A stretch of 12,679 bases of DNA, taken from Rhizobacter sp. (GTDB lineage: Bacteria > Pseudomonadota > Gammaproteobacteria > Burkholderiales > Burkholderiaceae). The position numbers and the translations under genes were made by a program. The stretch is taken from positions 1 through 12,679 of the forward strand of contig JACMKW010000408.1 in the NCBI GenBank assembly GCA_014379885.1, given 5' to 3'. Within the stretch, counting starts at the first letter, position 1; each line of letters starts with the position of its first letter. Shown in pieces: positions 7,820 through 12,679 of this stretch. The notes beneath the pieces were generated by a model. The model was not told the DNA's origin and made no database searches. It was given only the letters and a program-made list of their open reading frames with translations.

Positions 7820-8935
7820 ATGAATGCCAACGATTCCGCGCTCCAGGCCCTGATCGACCAGGTAGTTGCCGCCCAGTCTGCTGCCACGCCGCTCAACATC
7901 TGCGGTGGCGGCAGCAAGAGTTTTTACGGTGAAGCGCCGCAAGGTGAGCCACTGCACACCACGGGGTTGGCCGGCATCTCCAGCTACGAGCCGAGTGAAC
8001 TGGTGGTTACGGCACGCGGTGGCACTTCGTTGATCGAACTGGAAGGTGTGCTCGCCGAGCGCGGCCAGTGCCTGCCTTTCGAGCCACCGCACTTCGTCAC
8101 CCACCTGAGCACCGGCGCCACCGTGGGCGGCATGGTGGCGGCGGGGCTGTCGGGTCCGCCGCGCGCCTCGGTGGGTGCGGTGCGCGACTACGTGCTCGGT
8201 GCCACGATGCTCAACGGCAAGGGCGAGGTGCTGAGCTTCGGCGGCCAGGTGATGAAGAACGTGGCGGGCTACGACGTGTCGCGTCTGCTGGCGGGCTCGA
8301 TGGGCACGCTGGGTGTGATTCTGGAGGTGTCGCTCAAGGTGCTGCCCATGGCGCCGGCCACAGCCACGCTGCGCTTTCAACTCGACCAGGTGGCCGCGCT
8401 CGACAAGCTCAACCTGTGGGGCGCACAACCGCTGCCGCTGAACGCCAGCGCCTGGTGGGACGGCAGCCTGCTGCTGCGCCTGCGCGGCGCGCTCGCGGCG
8501 GTGTAGACGGCCATCGTCACACTCGGTGGTGAGGTGATCGCGCCAGCCCACGCCAGCCCCTTCTGGAACGGCTTGCGCAACCACACCGACGAATACTTCA
8601 CCAAGGCGCAGACGGCCGTGGCCGGTGGCAGCGCGGCGCTGTGGCGCGTGTCGCTGCCGCCCACCGCCAGGCCGCTGATCCTGCCTGGCGAGCAGTTGAT
8701 CGAATGGCACGGCGCGCAGCGCTGGTTGTGCACCTCGGCTTCGGCCGCGAAGGTGCGCGAGGCCGCGGCAAGGGCAGGTGGGCACGCTGCGCTCTTCATG
8801 TCGCAGTACAAGGCAGGCGGGGCCTTCGCGCCGCTCAAGCCACCGCTGGACCGCATTCACCGCGATCTGAAAAAAGCCTTCGACCCGGCCGGGGTGTTCA
8901 ACCGCGGCCGCCTTTACCCGGAGTTGGAGAGATGA
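7820..8935 (+). pseudogene. glcE: glycolate oxidase FAD-binding subunit GlcE, interrupted by an in-frame amber codon
   Basis: GlcE is an FAD-binding subunit of the membrane-associated GlcDEF glycolate oxidase, which turns glycolate into glyoxylate. The first 228 residues are a clear PCMH-type FAD domain with ARGGTSL (65-71), HLSTGATVGGMVAAGLSGP (95-113) and the GlcE-typical VMKNVAGYDVSRL (144-156). Codon 229 (8504-8506) is TAG. Reading continues in the same frame, without any shift, for 142 more GlcE-like residues, including FWNGLRNHTDEYF and the C-terminal FDPAGVFNRGRLYPEL. The full length would be 371 residues, close to the family's roughly 350. The fault is therefore one substitution (for instance CAG or GAG to TAG) or a base-calling error. 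An in-frame GTG at 8534 could restart translation but would give only a C-terminal fragment without the FAD domain. ATG 7820 is the first codon of the homologous region; no strong ribosome binding site is seen. glcF follows two genes later, and glcD is not in the window. Confidence 0.88.
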
Positions 8936-9006
8936 GCAACGCACGGCCGCCCGAAGGGGCTCATTCCCGCTTGGCGGGATCGCACGAAGTGCGTAGGGTG
9001 CCCTGA
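8932..9006 (+). other. 24-codon ORF bridging glcE and the methyltransferase gene
   Basis: An ATG overlaps the glcE stop (ATGA, 8932-8935) and opens a 24-residue frame. It ends in TGA, which overlaps the methyltransferase start (TGATG, 9004-9008). The frame starts MSNARPPEGAHSR and coincides almost exactly with the hairpin element at 8950-8992. It is probably not a functional protein. It may instead be the old start of the next gene, cut off by insertion of the element, or it may let ribosomes pass from glcE to the methyltransferase. Confidence 0.25.
8950..8992. repeat. hairpin cassette (REP-like palindromic element)
   Basis: Three small hairpins follow one another in 43 bases: CCC-GAA-GGG (8950-8958), TCCCGC-TTG-GCGGGA (8965-8979) and CGCAC-GAA-GTGCG (8981-8993). 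Two of them share a GAA loop. The element fills the only gap of note inside an otherwise gapless gene cluster. AGGG directly after it (8995-8998) can serve as the ribosome binding site of the methyltransferase. The layout resembles short dispersed palindromic repeats found between genes in many proteobacteria. Copies elsewhere in the genome cannot be seen from here. Confidence 0.45.
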
Positions 9007-9671
9007 TGAACGCCGCCAGCTTCGACACCCCCGACAACATGCAGCGCTACTACGCACTGCGCGCCCGAGAGTACGAGCGCATCTACGCCAAGCCGGAGCG
9101 GCAGGCCGACATCGCCGCCGTGAAGGCCTGGCTGCCGCCCTTGTTCGACGGCCGCAAGGTGATCGAGGTGGCTTGTGGCACGGGCTACTGGACACCGTTT
9201 GCTGCGGCGCGCTGTGCGTTGTGGCTGGCCACCGACGTCAATGACGAGGTGCTCACGCTCGCACGGGCAAAGCCGTTGCCGCACGCGCGTGTGCAGTTCA
9301 CGAAGGCCGATGCCTACGCGCTCGGCCTCGGGCCTGAGTTCGACGCCGCCTTTGCCGGCTTCTGGTGGTCGCATGTGCCGATCGAGCGCAGCGCCGAGTG
9401 GCTTGACGGCTTGCATGCCTGCCTGCAACCCGGTGCGCGCGTGGTGCTTCTAGACAACCGCTACGTCGAAGGCGGCAGCTCCCCCATCACCCGGCGCGAT
9501 GCGGTGGGCAACAGCTACCAGACGCGTCGGCTCGACGATGGCTCCACTTTTGAGGTGTTGAAGAATTTCCCCGGCGCTGAAAACATGAAGCGCCTGCTCG
9601 CCCACCGAGCCCGTGATTTCACGTGGGCAGAGTGGCCGTACTACTGGGCCTGCACCTACACCGTCATCTGA
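9006..9671 (+). CDS. class I SAM-dependent methyltransferase
   Basis: A 221-residue soluble protein with the Rossmann-type SAM-binding fold. Motif I is VIEVACGTGYW (52-62), and the acidic residue that normally contacts the SAM ribose is Asp77 in LATDVND (74-80). The segment ADAYALG (about 101-107) corresponds to the region that contacts the adenine, and LDGLHACLQPGARVVLLD to the later core strands. The substrate is unknown; the C-terminal half gives no family-specific clue I recognise. The start at 9006 overlaps the preceding TGA by one base and has AGGG seven bases upstream. The stop overlaps the glcF start in the same way (TGATG, 9669-9673), so it is co-translated with glcF. Its placement inside a glycolate oxidase cluster suggests a link to that pathway, or simply a passenger gene. 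Confidence 0.88.
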   Translation: MNAASFDTPDNMQRYYALRAREYERIYAKPERQADIAAVKAWLPPLFDGRKVIEVACGTGYWTPFAAARCALWLATDVNDEVLTLARAKPLPHARVQFTKADAYALGLGPEFDAAFAGFWWSHVPIERSAEWLDGLHACLQPGARVVLLDNRYVEGGSSPITRRDAVGNSYQTRRLDDGSTFEVLKNFPGAENMKRLLAHRARDFTWAEWPYYWACTYTVI

Positions 9672-10915
9672 TGCAAACCAGACTCTCCCCCGAGTTCAAG
9701 GGCACGCCCGATGGCGAAGCGGCCGAGGCCATTCTTCGCAAGTGTGTGCACTGCGGGTTTTGCACGGCCACCTGCCCGACCTACCAGCTGCTGGGCGACG
9801 AGCTCGACGGCCCGCGAGGTCGCATCTACCTGATGAAGCAGATGCTCGAAGGCGAGCCGGTCACGCGCAAGACGCAACTGCACCTGGACCGCTGCCTCAC
9901 CTGCCGCAACTGCGAAACCACCTGTCCGTCAGGCGTGCAGTACGGGCAGCTGGTCGACATCGGCCGCCGACTCGTCGAAGAGCGTGTGCCGCGCCCACCG
10001 AAAGAAAGGGCCGTGCGCTGGCTGCTCAAGGAAGGCCTCACGTCACCTGCGTTCGGCCCGGCGATGAAGCTCGGTCAGCTGGTGCGCCCGCTGCTGCCCG
10101 CAGCGCTCAAGGACAAGGTGCCGCTCAAAGCCAACCCACGCGCCCACCAGTGGCCGACCCGCGAGCATGCACGCAAGGTGTTGCTGCTGATGGGCTGCGT
10201 GCAGCCGGCGATGGCACCCAACATCAACAGCGCCACCGCCCGTGTGCTTGACGCGGTGGGCATTCAAACCCTGGTGGCCGACGACGCGGGCTGCTGCGGT
10301 GCCATCCGCACCCACCTCGCTGACACCGAAGGCGGCCTCAACGACATGCGCCGCAACATCGACGCCTGGTGGCCGCTGGTGGTGGCCAACAAGGTCGAGG
10401 CCATCGTGATGAACGCTTCGGGTTGTGGTGTCACCGTCAAGGAGTACGGCCACGCGCTGGCCGCTGATGTGGCTTATGCCGACAAGGCGCAACGCATCAG
10501 CGAGCTCACCCGCGACCTCAGCGAGCTGTTGCCCGAGCTCGCGCCCAAGCTCAAGACCAAGCTGCGTAAGCCTAAGCTGCGCGAGTTGGTGTTTCACCCG
10601 CCGTGCACGCTGCAACACGGCCAGCAACTGCGTGGCGGTGTCGAGACCCACTTGGCCACGCTTGGCTTCGAAGTCAAGCTGGCCGCCAGCGAGAGCCACC
10701 TGTGCTGCGGCTCGGCCGGCACCTACTCGGTGTTGCAACCCGAGCTGTCGCACCAGTTGCGTGACCGCAAGCTCCAACAGCTGGCCGCCAGCGAGCCGCA
10801 GGTGATCGTGTCGGCCAACATCGGCTGCATCCAGCACCTGCAAAGCGGCACGGCCACGCCCGTGCGGCATTGGGTCGAGGTGGTGGACGAGGCGCTCACC
10901 ACGGGCATCGGCTGA
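9671..10915 (+). CDS. glcF: glycolate oxidase iron-sulphur subunit GlcF
   Basis: GlcF is the electron-transfer subunit of the GlcDEF glycolate oxidase; it carries [4Fe-4S] clusters and passes electrons from the flavin subunits towards the respiratory chain. The 414-residue length matches the roughly 407 of the E. coli protein. Two ferredoxin-type motifs are intact: CVHCGFCTATCP (Cys25, 28, 31, 35) and CLTCRNCETTCP (Cys75, 78, 81, 85). Two CCG-type motifs of the Cys-rich domain also found in heterodisulfide reductases follow: GCCGAI near 207 and CCGSAG near 345. The ATG at 9671 overlaps the methyltransferase stop by one base; the frame is open further upstream, but that would run into the methyltransferase, and homology begins at MQTRLSPEF. 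Its reading frame is intact, unlike glcE. The related LutA and anaerobic glycerol dehydrogenase subunits share the fold, but the glcE neighbour favours GlcF. Confidence 0.93.
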   Translation: MQTRLSPEFKGTPDGEAAEAILRKCVHCGFCTATCPTYQLLGDELDGPRGRIYLMKQMLEGEPVTRKTQLHLDRCLTCRNCETTCPSGVQYGQLVDIGRRLVEERVPRPPKERAVRWLLKEGLTSPAFGPAMKLGQLVRPLLPAALKDKVPLKANPRAHQWPTREHARKVLLLMGCVQPAMAPNINSATARVLDAVGIQTLVADDAGCCGAIRTHLADTEGGLNDMRRNIDAWWPLVVANKVEAIVMNASGCGVTVKEYGHALAADVAYADKAQRISELTRDLSELLPELAPKLKTKLRKPKLRELVFHPPCTLQHGQQLRGGVETHLATLGFEVKLAASESHLCCGSAGTYSVLQPELSHQLRDRKLQQLAASEPQVIVSANIGCIQHLQSGTATPVRHWVEVVDEALTTGIG

Positions 10916-11032
10916 ATGGCTGAGACCAAGCGTGCAAAAGTGCGTGCATTGGAGCGCGCTGGCGGCGTGCGGCCGGGCGATGATGGTGCCAGTCCTCCAT
11001 GCACCGATTCACCCGAAAGCCTCTCGCCATGA
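10916..11032 (+). other. 38-codon ORF between glcF and the lipoprotein gene, probably non-coding
   Basis: An ATG follows the glcF stop directly, and the frame (starting MAETKRAKVRALERAGG) ends in TGA overlapping the lipoprotein ATG (11029-11032). Junctions like this recur across the plus-strand cluster. However, third-position GC is only about half, well below the neighbours, and there is no ribosome binding site. It is probably untranslated spacer or a decayed gene end. Otherwise I see no promoter or hairpin in 10916-11028. Confidence 0.2.
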
Positions 11033-11478
11033 CGCCTGTGTTCTCACGTGTTCTTCTGGCCCTTGCCGTGTCGGCCGCGCTCGCCGCCTGCTCAAGCACG
11101 CCGCCGGCCCAACCCGGGGTGCCGCAGCGCATCTCCTTCATCGACACCGAAGCCTTCGAGCGCCAGGTGCAAGCTGCGCTGGGGGATGGTGTGGAAGTGA
11201 TCGACATTCCGATGCTCGTGCCAGCCTCGGCCAACAGCCTGCCGCCGCGCCTGTCGCGCATCGTGAGCAACGTGCAGGATGCAGGCGGCAAGGTGAACGT
11301 GAAGGCCGTGCCCGAAGAAACCGGCAAGAGCCTCGCCCTGCTGAGCATGTTGCCGGCCTTGCTGGACGCCGCCCAAAGCATGCGCCAGCGCATGGCCTAC
11401 CGCGGCTACGACGCTGAGGTCATGGTGCTCGACGGCAATGTGACGCGGGTGCAGTTGAAGAAGTCAGCAGCGCGTTAG
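11029..11478 (+). CDS. small lipoprotein of unknown function
   Basis: I do not recognise the family. The protein has 149 residues from ATG 11029, with a hydrophobic signal peptide and a lipobox LAAC with Cys21 followed by SSTPP. It should therefore be lipidated and anchored in the envelope; Ser at +2 favours the outer membrane by the usual Lol rule. The mature part has no further membrane segment and alternates short predicted strands and helices (FIDTEAFERQVQAAL, VEVIDIPMLVPASANSLPP, a helix around 95-125). An upstream in-frame ATG at 10999 would add ten basic residues and is also possible; neither has a clear ribosome binding site. It lies 113 bases after glcF on the same strand and converges on the envelope operon at 11537-12679, so a shared envelope role is conceivable but unproven. 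Confidence 0.75.
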   Translation: MTPVFSRVLLALAVSAALAACSSTPPAQPGVPQRISFIDTEAFERQVQAALGDGVEVIDIPMLVPASANSLPPRLSRIVSNVQDAGGKVNVKAVPEETGKSLALLSMLPALLDAAQSMRQRMAYRGYDAEVMVLDGNVTRVQLKKSAAR

Positions 11479-11487
11479 GGATGCATT

Positions 11488-11503
11488 GCCTGCGGCACCA
11501 GGC
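11488..11503 (+). terminator. weak hairpin after the lipoprotein gene
   Basis: GCCTG and CAGGC pair across a 6-base loop, ten bases after the lipoprotein stop. No T-run follows, so it is at best a poor terminator. The stronger hairpin at 11522-11538 may also stop plus-strand transcription, although its T-tract faces the other way. Confidence 0.2.
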
Positions 11504-11516
11504 GGGCGCAGAACGC

Positions 11517-11538
11517 AAAAAGACGCTCGCAGAGCGTC
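11517..11538 (-). terminator. rho-independent terminator of the envelope operon
   Basis: On the minus strand, a perfect 7-bp stem GACGCTC/GAGCGTC with a 3-base loop is followed at once by five T residues (11521-11517). The first arm shares two bases with the TGA stop of the OmpA-like gene (11539-11537), so transcription ends almost exactly where translation does. It is the most convincing terminator in the window. Confidence 0.85.
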
Positions 11539-12151
11539 AATCCAGGTTGACGATCTTCACCCGGCGATTCTCAGCGGCTGCGGGATCGCTCGCATTGGCC
11601 AGATCGCTCGACCCCTTGCCCACGGTAGACAGCCGCGATGCAGCCACGCCCTGCGACGCGAGCAAGCTGCTCACGGCTTGCGCGCGCTGCGCCGACAAGC
11701 GCTGGTTGTAGTCGGCACGGCCCGCACCATCGGTATGACCTTCGATCAGGAAGCGGGCGTCTTTCAAGGCAGGTGACTTGAGCGCCTGCGCCAGGTTGTT
11801 GAGCACCGGCAGGCTCTTGCTGCGCACGCGTGCCGAATCGAAGTCGAACTCGATCGACAGCGACACGCTGGGCCGGGTTGCCGGCGGTTGATCGGCCGTC
11901 GAGACGGGCGACCGTGTCACGGCGCTGGCCGCGATGGGCGAAGAAATGGGCGAAGAAACCACCGGTGCCGAAGCCGCGTCGCTGGCGGCCGACTCCACAC
12001 GCTGTGCCTTGAACCCACGCTTAAGGCCGAGCGAGCGTGTGCTGCTGGCGGCGGGCTTGAGCTGGTCGATCAATTCCTGTGTGCTGGGCTCGGCCTGCGC
12101 CAGAGCTGCGCTGCACAGCAGCACAGCGACCACGCAGTGCCGAAGCCGCAT
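11537..12151 (-). CDS. OmpA-family peptidoglycan-binding protein
   Basis: A 204-residue exported protein that should tether an envelope structure to peptidoglycan. Residues 1-20 form a signal peptide ending in ALAQA. Residues 21-96 are a low-complexity Ser/Ala/Pro linker, and 97-204 an OmpA C-terminal domain. The diaminopimelate-binding residues are present: Asp141 in GHTDGAG (138-144) and Arg156 in LSAQRAQAV. The closing NRRVKI (195-200) is also typical. There is no beta-barrel part, so it is a soluble periplasmic form rather than true OmpA, and with no lipobox it is not Pal. The ATG at 12151 overlaps the stop of the upstream gene by one base (TGATG), which marks translational coupling; a TTG one codon upstream is less likely. 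The linker contains a 12-bp tandem repeat at 11934-11957. Confidence 0.88.
   Translation of the reverse strand: MRLRHCVVAVLLCSAALAQAEPSTQELIDQLKPAASSTRSLGLKRGFKAQRVESAASDAASAPVVSSPISSPIAASAVTRSPVSTADQPPATRPSVSLSIEFDFDSARVRSKSLPVLNNLAQALKSPALKDARFLIEGHTDGAGRADYNQRLSAQRAQAVSSLLASQGVAASRLSTVGKGSSDLANASDPAAAENRRVKIVNLD
11934..11957. repeat. 12-bp tandem repeat, two copies, inside the OmpA-like gene
   Basis: ATGGGCGAAGAA occurs twice head to tail. On the coding strand it adds four residues, giving SSPISSPI in the flexible linker (residues 66-73). The repeat keeps the frame and probably arose by replication slippage, so linker length may vary between strains. Confidence 0.7.
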
Positions 12152-12615
12152 CAAGGTTTGGCCGCCACTTCGAGCAGCACTTCGTGTTGCGCCAAGCGCT
12201 TTTGGTTGTCGGCGATCTGGATCATCAGACGGTGGCTGCCTTCGGGCAGCGACGCGTTTTGCGCCTCGAGGCCGGTGGCCGTCACCTTGGCGTGGCCGGC
12301 CAGGCGCTGCGTCACGTCGATGCGCAATCGGCCGTACAGCACCTTGAAGGTGGACAGGTCGATGGTGGCGCCGTCGGTTGCGGCCCAGCGCACGACGATG
12401 TTCACCGCGCCGGTGAGTGGTTTCTTCACGTCGGGCGACACCAGATCGATGTTGGGTGCACCCAGCACCGGCAACCCCTTGGCAAAGACCTCGGGCGCGG
12501 CGGCATCACTCATCGCTTCGCTCTTCGACACCAGGTCGAATGCGAAGGCCGGAGCGGCCAGCAAGGTGGCCGCCAGTGCGACGCAGAGCAAGCGCGGGGT
12601 GAGCAGGGCGCGCAT
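12151..12615 (-). CDS. secreted protein of unknown function, probably beta-rich
   Basis: I do not recognise a named family. It has 154 residues with a clear signal peptide (MRALLTPRLL, hydrophobic core, cleavage likely after AFA at 25). The mature part alternates short strands in the manner of an Ig-like or fibronectin-like domain, for example VNIVVRWAATDGATIDLSTFKVLYG, HAKVTATGLEA and GSHRLMIQIADNQKRLAQHEVLLEV. This sandwich fold is inferred from the pattern only. The start codon lies one base after the stop of the upstream barrel gene, and the stop overlaps the OmpA-like start by one base. All three are therefore one translationally coupled operon and the products probably act together in the periplasm. 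No catalytic motif or cysteine pair is seen in the mature protein. Confidence 0.8.
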   Translation of the reverse strand: MRALLTPRLLCVALAATLLAAPAFAFDLVSKSEAMSDAAAPEVFAKGLPVLGAPNIDLVSPDVKKPLTGAVNIVVRWAATDGATIDLSTFKVLYGRLRIDVTQRLAGHAKVTATGLEAQNASLPEGSHRLMIQIADNQKRLAQHEVLLEVAAKP

Positions 12616-12616
12616 G

Positions 12617-12679
12617 TCAGAAGCTGCCGAAGACGTAGGAGTACTGCAGCGAGGTCAGGTACTCCTGGTAGTTGGGCGA
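12617..12679 (-). CDS. C-terminal end of a probable outer-membrane beta-barrel protein (partial)
   Basis: Only the last 20 codons and the TGA (12619-12617) lie in the window; the gene continues beyond the right edge. The peptide ends LTSLQYSYVFGSF: alternating aromatic/hydrophobic residues with a terminal phenylalanine. This is the beta-signal that the BAM complex reads in outer-membrane barrel proteins. The frame is open to the window edge and coupled to the next gene by a one-base gap. The family cannot be told from so little; porin, transporter and FecR/capsule-associated barrels are all possible. Confidence 0.6.
   Translation of the reverse strand, partial: SPNYQEYLTSLQYSYVFGSF

Noticed and set aside
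7648..7917. An upstream extension of the signalling protein by 90 residues
   Set aside because: The extension would cross the divergent promoter region and overlap the first 33 codons of glcE. Its sequence is low-complexity and adds nothing to the kinase domain.
8534..8935. An independent 133-codon gene starting at GTG 8534
   Set aside because: It lies in the same frame as glcE and matches the GlcE C-terminus. It is the distal part of the interrupted gene, not a separate one.
7664..9040. A 458-codon minus-strand frame opposite glcE
   Set aside because: It has the same antisense-register artefact. The plus strand carries unmistakable GlcE sequence, and the antisense protein has no recognisable motif.
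10916..11032. A true small protein gene between glcF and the lipoprotein
   Set aside because: It has low third-position GC, no ribosome binding site and no familiar sequence. It is listed only as a low-confidence frame because of its neat junctions.
1..12679. A CRISPR array, defence island, prophage or transposon
   Set aside because: No spaced direct repeats, integrase or transposase motifs, terminal inverted repeats or target-site duplications were seen. The genes are metabolic, regulatory and envelope types with uniform composition.

Overview
The window is dense, GC-rich (roughly two thirds G+C by eye) bacterial DNA. Gene content and codon use suggest a betaproteobacterium of the order Burkholderiales. 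That placement is inferred from gene families; no rRNA or other phylogenetic marker is present. No tRNA, CRISPR array, insertion sequence or phage gene was found, and no stretch over 300 bases lacks a gene.

Layout. (1) Bases 1-1666, minus strand: the first 555 codons of an AMP-forming fatty acyl-CoA ligase that runs off the left edge. (2) Bases 1667-1794: a divergent control region with a perfect 16-bp palindrome, TGTCG-N6-CGACA. (3) Bases 1795-2541, plus strand: a Crp/Fnr-family regulator. (4) Bases 2635-7647, minus strand: a signalling protein of about 1670 residues (Ser/Thr kinase-like domain, AAA/STAND ATPase, long helical-repeat region, GAF, coiled coil, GGDEF). (5) Bases 7820-10915, plus strand: a glycolate-oxidase-type cluster of glcE, a class I SAM methyltransferase and glcF, joined by overlapping or nearly overlapping start and stop codons. 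glcE carries an in-frame amber codon at 8504-8506. A compact run of small hairpins sits between glcE and the methyltransferase gene. (6) Bases 11029-11478, plus strand: a small unrecognised lipoprotein. (7) Bases 11537-12679, minus strand: an envelope operon read right to left, with the last 20 codons of a probable outer-membrane beta-barrel protein, a secreted protein of unknown fold, and an OmpA-like peptidoglycan-binding protein. It closes with a convincing rho-independent terminator.

How the parts work together. The palindrome overlaps the predicted -10 of the regulator's promoter. It is also centred at -41.5 from a predicted start site of the acyl-CoA ligase. This is the geometry of a Crp/Fnr protein that represses itself and activates the divergent catabolic gene. 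The signalling protein should make cyclic di-GMP under control of its kinase, ATPase and GAF modules; it lacks the usual inhibitory-site arginine. The glc cluster should encode two of the three subunits that oxidise glycolate to glyoxylate; glcD is not in the window, and glcE looks broken by a single point mutation or a base-call error. The right-hand operon links an outer-membrane barrel to an OmpA-like anchor, suggesting an envelope assembly.

Most notable points: the glcE amber codon, the paired operator/promoter geometry, the kinase-to-GGDEF fusion, and the hairpin cassette between glcE and the methyltransferase gene.
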